DNA of 64,000 nt from Daedaleopsis sinensis (Eukaryota; Basidiomycota; Agaricomycetes; Polyporales; Polyporaceae). This document shows, piece after piece, positions 47,691 through 56,810 of this stretch; the stretch's first letter is position 1, and every line of letters starts with the position of its first letter. The position numbers and the translations under genes are program-made. Under the pieces are notes generated by a model, which saw only the letters and a list, made by a program, of their open reading frames with translations, was not told the origin of the DNA and did no database searches. The stretch is from NCBI GenBank assembly GCA_033807695.1, contig CM066307.1, positions 3,162,001 to 3,226,000 of the forward strand. The letters are read 5' to 3'.

Positions 47691-48344
47691 GTACGACTAT
47701 AAGGGCAGCATTACGGTGCACTTGTATAGACCGTTGTATCGTGTTGTAGTAGTTCCGCACCTAGCATGATGTAAGTACTAGTAGCACCAATACTAGTAGT
47801 ACTACTACAGCCCACTAGTACTGGTTCTACAGAGTGCTAGTACTAGTAGCAGTAGAACTATCATTAGTGTGCCGACTCCATGTAGCTAGTACTAGTAGGT
47901 GTTACCAGTAGTACAAAGCTGCGGAATGGCGGGGGTACAACAGCATGGTGGAGCCTATACTCCAGGCCAACTTTGGACTATCATGCACCCAAGTAGCTAG
48001 CACTAGTAGTAGTAGCCCTCTTTCCACTAATGATGGTACTTACAACGGTGCACACATGCCAGACTACTAGTAGCTAGTACTAGTACTGCACTGTGACTGC
48101 ACTGGGAGTGGCTAGTACTAGTATAGCACCGACAGTAGTACTTATTAGCTCTCCGAGTCATGCCAATATTACTACGGCAGGGAACATCATGCATTGGCAT
48201 AATTGAAGCAGATATACTACATCCAGATGCTCAGGAGGTAGTGTTATAGAGCTAGTACTATGATACATTGAAGCCCGGCACTGTTGAAGGCGATAGAACG
48301 GTCTGTACAAGCGCAAGTAGTACATTGCTGCGCTTACAGTCGTA

Positions 48345-48520
48345 GTACTTGAACGAGATAGAACGCCCGTACAAATCTAGTACAACGCGGTACAACGCCC
48401 GTACAAATCTAGTAGAACGGAATAGAACACCCGTACAAATGGTAGTACAACGGGATAGAACGCCCGTACAAATGGATAGAACGCCCGTACAAATCTAGTA
48501 CAACGGAATAGAACGCCCGT
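48345..48520 (-). repeat. Subterminal tandem repeats, right arm of the foldback element
   Basis: The inverted counterpart of the left-arm array, with units containing TAGAACGCCCGTACAAAT. It has one or two more units and a different order than the left arm, so the arms have diverged by repeat turnover. Confidence 0.8.
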
Positions 48521-49142
48521 TCAAATTCAGTACTACTGTGTTAGTAGTCGCCGTATAACGCGGTACAACGGGCTCGTTCAACGCTGGTACTTACAATCAC
48601 CGTTGCGCTTGTAGTCCACTATGGCACATAACAACGGGCCCTACAAATGTCGATTGTACTACTCCGCTTGTTATACACATTTACTGCAACACAATATGAC
48701 CGGTACCTACTACTTCTATAGCCCTGTATGGGTTCAGTTGACTGCTCCATTTACGTATAATGCGTGCGTTTGTAGCCCTACAAAGTACGTATATTGAGCT
48801 TACTATGCTAGATACATATGTGTACAAATTTTCGTGCGGAGCGGACGAGTGGGGCGGGAGATACTCGAGCTCATCGTCGGACACGATGAGCTCGAGCAGA
48901 AGCACGGCGAGCACGGAGTGTTCGGGGGGCGTGGGTCACGAGCCACAGTTACCGGAAAGGCAGGTACTCTGTGGCGCCGAGAAACTTGTGTAAGCCGACA
49001 TAGTGCCAGAAATGGCATATTCTGGGCCTGGCGCCTGCGTTGAAAAGATACTCTATATGGACATTCTGCGCATTTGCAGCACGTTCGCTTACGACCGTTT
49101 GCGGAGGGTTTATTCCCAGGCCATCAGTTCAGCGGTTATCCC

Positions 49143-49150
49143 GCGAGCGG
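49143..49150. repeat. Right 8-bp target-site duplication of the foldback element
   Basis: GCGAGCGG, identical and in the same orientation as 46927-46934. Confidence 0.85.
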
Positions 49151-49316
49151 ACGGCGGGGACGAGCGCTGAAGGAGCGTGGAGGACGCGGAGGGCGGGCGT
49201 TCGAATCACGGAGGGCGCATCTCGGCGAGAAGGATCAGCGGAAATCCCACCACCGTGACCACGGCCGGGCCCCACGCGACAGAGCTTCTCCTTTCTCGCC
49301 CTCATCTTCCCGCAAC

Positions 49317-52300
49317 ATGACCGTCGCCCCGAGCCAGATCAAGCCCCAGCGCGTCGACGGCGTGAGCCGCGACGTCCAGGACGAGCTCGCCAGGCAGCGC
49401 GTGGAGAAGCGCCGGCAGGCGGGAGGCGCGAGCCCCGTACACTTCCACAAGGACCTCCTCGTCGGGTGTGTGCTGCTAATTTCGACATCGTCTCCCCGAT
49501 TTTGCTCAATTTAGCCCCTTCCTCCTCACACTGCGAATCGGGCGTTCGCACCTTCTTATGGGCCCGCACTATCTCTCAGCGACGACTGGAACAGCGAGTT
49601 TATCAAGAAAATCACCCGCGGGGTCTCCATGCACGACTTTGCGAGCCCGCCAGCAAACGTCCTCGATCTCGGATGCGGCAGCGGCCTGTGGATTATCGAG
49701 GCTGCCAAGGCCTGGCCGGTCAGTACTGCTAGTGCTCGCCTCCGATCCCGCACAAGCGAGCTGTCGAATGACCAAGATCGCGTCGGCTCAGGACAGTCAC
49801 TTCGTTGGCTTTGACCTGCGCGGTGTGCAGCCCGACTTGTCACAGGCAAATCTTGGGATCGAATACAGAGACCTCTCCAAGCGCATCGAGTGGGTCATAG
49901 GAGATTTGTGAGCAACCAACACACAGCTATCACGATGTGCAATGGCCGATTCCAAGAGGCTGGAAATCTTTGGGAAATCAGTTGGAACATGAGACATTCC
50001 GGCCGGTTTCTGAGAGATCGTGCTTCATTTTGGGATGATTTCCCAGCTTGTGAATGGGAGGTTGTGGGCCTAATTGCCGGAAAGTGTCTTGACGGTCTTC
50101 GTATCCTGTTTGTATCCTGCCACAGACCAGGCGGCTGCCACATTGTGCAATAGGACACGATGACTGTCAGTCGATCGTCAAATCACTTTCGGTTACAGGA
50201 CCAAGTTACCTTTTCAACCACCCATCCACAGGCCGAGAGTTCGTTCGAAATTAACGACCTTCCTGCCTCATGACATACCTGGTAATTAGGCCGGGATGTA
50301 TCTTTGCCCTCAATTTCCGAGTCATTGCATTTGGCCATTGCACGCCGTGTATTCTATAAGCCCGGATGTGCAACTACTAACCTCGCGTCGCCATCAGCTT
50401 GGATCCTCTGCCCTTCAGCACAAATCAATTTGATCTCGTCCGAATATGCTGCATCGGTCTGGAGGTCCCCGAGGACTCGTGGCAGGAATTGCTAGAGGTG
50501 CGTACTGGTATGTATCGGGACATCGGTCATCTCGCACAGCCCGAGGCACGTCGTCCCCGGTCAGTCAACCCATGGCACTCGGTGGCTGGGCGGGCGCGGA
50601 AGACAGCTTCTTGAATAGTTCGATTATGCTGCACCACGAAGTCTAACTGAATTGAATGCATAGCTTCATGACCAGCTGTAGTATGCACATCTCTGCCTCG
50701 GTTCACATGAGGCAGGAGAAGGAGCACCGAGGCAGAGACATGTACTACTACGTCTGGTGACTGTCATTTGGATGGGTAGGGGGTTGTTATGCTCCACTGT
50801 CCAGCGCCCTGTCGAACTCGGACCATCCGTGCCCTGCGGGGCTCCATGAAGCATCGGAACCAGACTTTATGGCCACCGTCTCTGCCCAGTCCGAAAAAGG
50901 CACGAGAGCGAGAACCGAGACTGGACCCCCTTCTCGTTCTCGTTTTTCGTTGCCTCTTTGGGACCGGGCCAAACCGGCTGAGTACGAGACTAGAACACGG
51001 CGGCGCCGGCATACATCAGGACCTCAGAGATCGCGCTCACGCAAAGCAACGGTCGGCGGCGGTTGCTATACTCGATGTCACGGCTTCCGCAAGCGTCGAA
51101 CACTACGTAGCGGCGGCGACCCTAGCCCTGACGGTGGTGACTTCAGTGACAAACTCCCGCCCGTCTGTGCGAATTCACCAGACGGTTAGGGTACGTCTCT
51201 TTCTCGCTCTCCCCTCTCGTTGCCCTTCGGAGACGCACCCTAAACGACTGGGTACGAGACTATAATTATGGCACTCAGTGGTTGAATAAGTGCAGCTTCC
51301 TGAGCAGTCCGATTATACTGCACAACAATTTCGGTTGCTGGCCGAGCATGGGGCAGACAGTGTCCACACAAAGAGTCGCGTCATAGTAGTCCTTCCCTCA
51401 TGCATGTCTGGTTTAGACGTGATAGATTCTACCTGATCTAACCTCGCCCCCTAGGAATGCGCTCGAGTACTAAAACCTGGAGCAGTTCTTGAGGTAGGCT
51501 CTCAAATCTGAGCATTTGCATTCGGGTTACTGAGCTGCCTCAAGGTGATCGAAGAGGATCTTCTCTTCCCGGCAGGCCGGACGCGGAAGCCCCCGTCAGA
51601 ACGCAACTCGAATCTCCGGACAGTCACCGTCCGGCGAACACCATCGGGCGAGCGCAATCGCAGCGACTCGACGGCGAGCCGATGGACAACAGCGACGACG
51701 CAGTCCCAGTCGTCCACCTCCACCTCCAGCATGGTCTTCACCACCGAACGCAATTCCCAGAGCGCCAGCATGGACTCGTCGCTCTCTTCCTCCTCCTCGC
51801 GGGCCGACTCGTCGCAAGACCTCTTCCTCCAGGATCACGCGAAGCTGAAGGAGGCTTGGGAGGAGATGCTCGGCCAGCGGTTCCTCACCCACAAGCTGCT
51901 CACCGTGCTCCCGTTCTACATCTCCTCGCTGTTCGCCAACGTCTACGTGCATCCGACGCTCTCCATCCTCCTCCCGCCCCCCTCGTGGCACCGCAGCGCG
52001 GATTCGCTTTCCGAGCTCGAGTCGGACCTCGAGTCGGAGGCGCACGCGCGCTGGCTGGAAGACATGCGCAGCGGCTCGGTGCAGCTCAACGGCGACGCCG
52101 CGTCCCGCAAAGCCCACGCGGCCGCCCTGCATGCACGACGGCCACCCGCTGCGACGGTCACGCGGTGGAACAGGCTGCACCTGGCGCGGCAGGTGCGGCT
52201 CATCGCGGCGTGCAAGGAGGCGATCTGGCAGGCATACCGCGCGCTCGAGGACGATTCTAATGGGTTCTCGCCGCTGGTCGAGACCCCGTCGAGGGACGAG

Positions 52301-52627
52301 CTGCGGGACGAGTTCGAGCGGCATTGGGAGGCCTGGGAAGAGTGCGTCTCCGTCCCGGTCGCTCTAGCGACTAACTACCGTCGCTGACCGCTCCGTGTCT
52401 GCCGCAGGGACATGAAGGACCGGATGGGCGTGCGCAGTCAAATGCGGACATTGCACTGGATGGACCCAGACGCGTGCAGCCTGCGTCCGGGCTCGCTGCG
52501 CTCGTCGACATCGAACGCGCAGAGCAAGCGGGCGCGCGCGTCGTCGGCGGCGACAGAAGCGGACCTGGACAACGCTGCGGTGTGTCGCGCGATGCGGGGG
52601 CTGACGGCGAGAAAGCCTGCAGAATAA
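49317..52627 (+). CDS. SAM-dependent methyltransferase (class I, basidiomycete-expanded family)
   Basis: Start at ATG 49317 (MTVAPSQIKPQRVDG). The Rossmann-fold motif I is VLDLGCGSGLWIIEAAKAWP, followed by SHFVGFDLRGVQPDL (motif II acid), IEWVIGDF (motif III), LDPLPFSTNQFDLVRICCIG and ECARVLKPGAVLEVIEEDLL. A Ser/Thr-rich insert precedes a helical C-terminal domain (HKLLTVLPFYISSLFANVYV ... TRWNRLHLARQVRLIAACKE). The end is GLTARKPAE. The total is about 560 residues. Two introns are abnormally large: 49908-50397 (490 bp, holding MITE copy C) and 50498-51454 (957 bp, with internal duplications). The substrate is unknown. Its promoter borders the right arm of the foldback element. Confidence 0.87.
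49931..50349 (+). mobile_element. MITE copy C (full length), in a methyltransferase intron
   Basis: A 419-bp member of the family seen in MFS intron 1. Its ends are CACGATGTGCAATGGCC and the complement GGCCATTGCACGCCGTG. It is flanked by TAT on both sides (49928-49930 and 50350-50352), a 3-bp target duplication. Shared internal blocks with copy A include GGAAATCTTTGGGA, GAAAGTGTCTTGACGGTCTT and GTGCAATAGGACACGA. It lies entirely within the intron 49908-50397 and points the same way as transcription. Confidence 0.85.
50571..51328 (+). repeat. Internally duplicated intron insert in the methyltransferase gene
   Basis: Within the 957-bp intron, the block at 50571-50637 (GGCACTCGGTGGCTGGGCGG and on to CGATTATGCTGCAC) recurs in degenerate form at 51268-51328. 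A second pair, at about 50935-50990 and 51190-51265, shares CTCGTTGCC-like and GAGTACGAGACTA sequence. A hairpin with 12-bp arms (CTCTGCCTCGGT / ACCGAGGCAGAG) lies at about 50691-50735. This suggests an old insertion of unknown class. Confidence 0.55.
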
Positions 52628-52985
52628 TGACATTCGCATTTCGAGAGTACCAGTAGCACGATCTTGTCATTTCGCCCGTGCTCCAGATATCTCCTTGTAC
52701 TAGATCATACCCAGTAGACTCGAGCAGCTCCCTCTCCTACGCAATTGGATTTTTGTATGCGTTCAGCTGCTGCCTGTATCGTTTTTTTTTGGTGTCGAAG
52801 TTTGTGCGGCCGCTCGAGGACGAGGGCGTCACCGTATCAGACCCTTCCCGATTTGGAGTGCAGGCAGATTAGAATCATTAGATTGATCTCCCCGAGGGAG
52901 TACTTTGCGCGTCCATCCCGCGCCATCCCCCACATTTTCCCCTTCCTCCTCCTACCCCCTCGCCATCCGAGATCTAATCCTCGAA
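52628..52985. other. Intergenic between methyltransferase and PA2G4
   Basis: This stretch must contain the methyltransferase terminator and the PA2G4 promoter. A T-run (GTTTTTTTTTGG) lies near 52780. No gene is seen. Confidence 0.5.
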
Positions 52986-54666
52986 ATGTCCGAACCCACC
53001 ACTACCGAAGCCTCGAAGCCCGAGGAGTCGACCGCGGCCGCTGACTTCACAAAATACAAGGTGCGTGCCGGGCGGCGAGCCGCCCACGCTTAGATTTTCG
53101 TGCCCGCCTCTTCCGCCGCCCCCGAACAACCGACGGGTGCGGGGGACGGGGGACGGCGATGGCGACGACCTGTTCCTGCTTCTGAGACAGGCGCACACAC
53201 ACAGACGGCGGCGGAGATCGTGAATGGCGTGATGAAGAAGCTCGTGGGGCTCGCCGTCGAGGGCGCGAAGGTGCTCGACCTCTGCGTCGAGGGCGACAAG
53301 CTGCTCGAGGCCGCCACCGGCGCGGTGTACAACAAGGCCGTCAAGGGTGTCAAGGTCAGCAAAGGTGCGTCGCCCGCCTCGGCGTGTGTCCGTCCCGCCC
53401 ATCGCACTGACCCAACTACGCCCCCCGCCCCCCACTCTGCGCCCCCCACGCCGCGGCACCACCAGGCATCGCGTTCCCGACGTGCGTGTCCGTCAACAAC
53501 ACCGTCGCGCACTTCTCGCCGCTCGAGTCCGACTCGACCTCGGGCCAGACGCTCGCCACGGGCGACGTCGTCAAGCTGCACCTCGGCGCGCACATCGACG
53601 GCTTCGCGGCGGTGAGCGCGGAGACGCTCGTCGTCGGCGCGTCCGCGGGCGAGCCCGTAACGGGCCGCAAGGCGGACGTGCTCCAGGCGGCGTGGACCGC
53701 GGCGGAGGTCGTCCAGCGGCTCGTCAAGGTCGGGAACAAGAACTGGGCGGTCACGGACGCGGTGAACAAGGTTGCGGCCGCGTTCGGCTGCAAGGCTGTC
53801 GAGGGTGCGTCGCTCGGGCCTCCATGCGCATACGCTTGCGGGGTGCTGTGTAGATCCTGACGGGAGTGCGGGGCTCGGACTTGCAGGTATGCTCTCGTGC
53901 CAGCAGGCGCAGAATGTCATCGACGGGAAGAAGCGCATCATTCTGAACCCGGTATGTCGCTGCCTGCGTGTGCCACTCAGCGAGTTTTGTGCATACTCAC
54001 CAGGTGTCTGTGTAGTCTGAGGAGCAGAAGAAGGGTTTCGAGACCGCGACGTTCGCCGAGAACGAAGTGTGGGGAGTCGACATCCTACTCACCTCTGCAG
54101 AGGACGGCAAGGTGCGTTCTCACCGTTCTGCTAGACTGCTCGGCCATCCTCACGCTCCTCCCCAGGCCCGTATGGAGGAATCAAGAACGTCCGTCTTCCA
54201 GAAGGAGTCCACGGTCACCTATCAGCTCAAGATGAAGACGTCGCGTGCGGTCTTCTCCGAGGTGCAAAAGAAGGCGGGCGCCTTCCCGTTCAACATCCGC
54301 TGGCTAGAGGACGAGAAGCGTGCGCGGCTCGGTCTGCAGGAGGCCGTGCAGCACGGACTTGTCAAGCCATACGAGGTCGTGTGAGTAGCTGGCCACCCGT
54401 ACAGGCTCTCCTTCTCATCACCTTTCTGACCCGCCGTTAACAGCTTCACCCCGGCGAACACGGTGGTCGCGGCATTCCACTTCACGATCGCGCTCCTCCC
54501 TGGCGGCCCGTCGCTGATCACCAGCCCACCAGTCTGGTACAAGCCCGAGCTCGTCAAGTCGGACAAGTCGCTCGATGACGCAGAGCTGAAGGAACTGCTG
54601 ACGAAGCCCCTGCGCGAGAACAAGAAGTCGAAGAAGAAGGCGGAGGCGGCCGCGAAGGCGGAGTGA
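52986..54666 (+). CDS. PA2G4: EBP1/PA2G4 homologue (proliferation-associated 2G4, methionine-aminopeptidase fold)
   Basis: Eight or so exons encode about 395 residues. The ATG is at 52986 (MSEPTTTEASKPEEST, then ADFTKYK). The pita-bread fold is recognisable: TAAEIVNGVMKKLVGLAVEG, VLDLCVEGDKLLEAATGAVY and GIAFPTCVSVNNTVAHFSPL. It continues LATGDVVKLHLGAHIDGFAA, NKVAAAFGCKAVEGMLSCQQ, FAENEVWGVDILLTSAEDGK, KMKTSRAVFSEVQKKAGAFP and FNIRWLEDEKRARLGLQEAV. The Lys-rich C-terminus (ENKKSKKKAEAAAKAE) is typical. Family members lack aminopeptidase activity and bind the ribosome exit tunnel or rRNA; the metal ligands appear replaced here too. It is convergent with PCC1, 168 bp between stops. Confidence 0.93.
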
Positions 54667-54834
54667 GTACGCAGATCGGGTCGGTGTGCGTCTGCGAAAG
54701 AGACGTGTGTGCGTGTGTGTGTGCAGAATACAAATGCGTCATGTAGCATCGTGAAGCTGTAGCATCATCATCATCATCAACTCCAATGACTCCTTCCCTA
54801 AGTTCCTCTGTACCCCCGGACGGACGACCAGGGG

Positions 54835-55439
54835 CTACGAGGCGTGCGGCGGCGGCACCCGTGCCGCGTCCTCGCCAAACTCTCCGATCGTGCGCACGAC
54901 AAGATCGACGTTCTCGAGGAAGGCGTTCGCCGTCAGCCTCGCGAGCCGCACGGTGAGCGTGGTGAACGTCCTAGAACGGCACCGGCTCTGTCAGTGTGCA
55001 GTTTTTTTGATGGGACATCGACAGGGCGCACGCACGCTACGAGCTCGGTGTCCTCGACGGCCAGCGTGCGCTTGACGAGGTCCGGCTGCAGCTCGCGGTC
55101 GACGTCGATAGCCTGCTTCGCGATGCTCGCGTGCTTCTCCGACGCGAAGGGGATCCGCATCGTCCTTTGGGTTGAGTGCGTTGGTGGTGTGTCAGTGTGT
55201 AGGTATCGGCGTCGTTATATCGGCGTCGGTGTATCGGTGTCGGTGTATCGGCGGTCGCGGCGAATAATGTGCGCATGCATGCACAGAACAGAGTATTGAC
55301 GGTGTACATATAGAATTTGTTTGCGTGTGTGAGTGAGCGTGAGCGTGAGCAAGCGCGTGTGCACGCGGGCTGGCTCTTACACGGTGTGCCATCCCGAAGG
55401 CGGACTCGGCGCAGATTCAGCGGACGGTAGGGAGGACAT
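54835..55439 (-). CDS. PCC1: PCC1, KEOPS/EKC complex subunit
   Basis: Three exons, about 105 residues. The ATG is at 55439: MSSLPSAESAPSPPSGWHTV is completed across an intron of about 210 bp into TMRIPFASEKHASIAKQAID. It continues VDRELQPDLVKRTLAVEDTE and LVA, then a second intron, then TFTTLTVRLARLTANAFLEN and VDLVVRTIGEFGEDA. This is the whole Pcc1/CTAG-Pcc1 domain. Pcc1 dimerises the KEOPS complex that makes the t6A modification of tRNA. The upstream exon was chosen because the splice restores GWHTV-MRIPF continuity; the internal ATG at 55160 is an alternative start. Intron 1 holds a short TCGGTGTATCGG repeat array. Confidence 0.88.
55195..55258. repeat. Short tandem repeat in PCC1 intron 1
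   Basis: About five imperfect 12-bp units of the form TATCGGCGTCGG / TATCGGTGTCGG lie within the first intron. Confidence 0.65.
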
Positions 55440-56261
55440 GGTAGGAAAGTAGGTGATTCGAAGTCGGGGCACCGACGCGGTGGTGGCTGGTGGTGGTATG
55501 GATCCAAAGAGTAGCCTGGCAGTAGCCTGAGGAAGATCGTGGGAGACCCGGCCCGCGCCCGAGATATCGATCGTAGCAAAGGCGTCATCCCAATTAGGAT
55601 TGTTCATCAACTATTCACACTCGACCGGGTACACAACGGGTACATAGACACTACATATACACAGTCCGACAGCCGTTATATTGATGTCCGTCTATAAAGC
55701 TGAATGTTTCAACCCAACGATCATGTACAAATCATGTACTCATGAATCCATGGTCTGTCCACCGAAGAGTCGGCGCCTCCGAGTCTGCCAAACCTTCAAG
55801 ACTCGCTTGTCCCCCCTAGTAGCCGGGCCGTCCACCCATTTATTAAAGTGCGGCACGAAGCTGTCCACGCCTCCCTATTTCAGGGTCCCGGCAACCGTGC
55901 CTCAACCTCAGCATCAGGGGGCTGGCGTGCCATTCGAAGACGTCATTTACAAGTGAGCATGAACCGTTCAATATCATCTTCCTGTTGCAGATGCAGTGAC
56001 GCCCATATAGCTAGCGAAGGCCACCGCCACTTGCCGACATCGTGACTCTGGCGAGTAGGAACAGCAGGTGCATGCATGTCTGCGGCGGGATGCGTACAGC
56101 ACTTAACCACGACCCACGATGCATGAGCCTGGCAATACATTACACGTCTGGGCTCTCGAGAGCGAGCCCGGAACTATAGTATGTGATACAGCGAAAGAGT
56201 ACATCGGATACAAGGGCGGAAAACGTCGGAAGGCAGGTAGCTGAGCGGGTACCGCTCAGTA
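55440..56261. other. Intergenic, carries one half of a dispersed duplication
   Basis: No gene is seen in 822 bp. The block at about 55967-56110 is repeated, degenerate, at about 58747-58915. Confidence 0.5.
55967..56110. repeat. Dispersed repeat, copy 1
   Basis: Shares with 58747-58915, in the same orientation, the blocks TGCAGTGAC, TATAGCTAGCGAA/TATAGCCAGCGAA, CACCGCCAC, GAGTAGGAACAGCAGGTGCA (one mismatch) and TTAACCAC, with small insertions between. No terminal inverted repeats were identified. Confidence 0.6.
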
Positions 56262-56810
56262 TCACCTGCCATAACCAGAGTGCGAGAACTGCAAGCGATA
56301 CTCGAATTTCCCGCCGGCCGGAGGCGAGGGAAAGGCGATATTGCACGCCGAGGGGTGGATCTGCCCGCCGATCCGCCCGCCGCCGGTGCAGTCGTTGTGC
56401 ACGGACTGGAGGTACCCGCCGCAGTTGATGCCCGGGAGCAGGCTCAGGTTCTTGTCGCCGCAGACGTCGACCTTGCACGAGTTCCATTCCGCGACGGTGG
56501 TGCATTTCGAGTGGCCGCCGTTGACTTGTTTGCAGTTGCCGGAGATCTTCTGAAGGGCCATTTGGCAGTCGTACATCAGAGGGCTCCCGTCGCTCGTCTG
56601 GCATATGGCCCGGGCCCCGTCATTGGGGCAGGCTGATGTGCGTGAGAGGATGGTCAGCGCGCTGCGCGGTAGCCCAAGGGAAGTTCAAGGGAAGTGGGAG
56701 AGTGAAGCGATCGCAACTGGACACTCACATCTCTGGACGAGCGACATGCCTTGGACGACGCCGGCACAGGCAAGCGCAATGGTGCAGATAGTAGCCAAGA
56801 GGTGAACCAT
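56262..56810 (-). CDS. Small secreted cysteine-rich protein, unknown function
   Basis: Two exons encode about 150 residues. The ATG is at 56810; the signal peptide is MVHLLATICTIALACAGVVQG. After the splice (AGAT at the GTGAGT donor, ATCAG acceptor) the mature part holds ten cysteines. Visible segments are SCPNDGARAICQTSDGSP, ALQKISGNCKQVNGGHSKC, AEWNSCKVDVCGDKN, LLPGINCGGYLQSVHNDC and GGQIHPSACNIAFPSPP. It ends YRLQFSHSGYGR. The even number of cysteines suggests five disulphides. It looks like the small secreted proteins common in agaricomycetes. No carbohydrate-binding or hydrophobin pattern is recognised, so role is unknown. Confidence 0.82.

Larger units (their letters stand above)
46935..49142. 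mobile_element. Non-autonomous foldback transposon with ~0.8-kb inverted repeats
   Basis: The element is 2,208 bp. Its ends are GGGATAACCGC and the complement GCGGTTATCCC. The left arm (46935 to about 47750) matches the complement of the right arm (about 48275 to 49142), nearly perfectly over the outer 600 bp and more loosely inside. Each arm has a 33-bp hairpin (CTCGAGCTCATCGT, 5-nt loop, complement; 47181-47213 and 48864-48896). Each also has subterminal tandem repeats built on TTGTACGGGCGTTCTATC. The centre (47760-48270) is rich in CTAGTACTAGTAG-like repeats. No transposase frame exists. The 8-bp duplication fits hAT or Foldback-type insertion. It sits between divergent NDUFB8 and the methyltransferase, whose intergenic distance would be about 208 bp without it. 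Confidence 0.93.
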
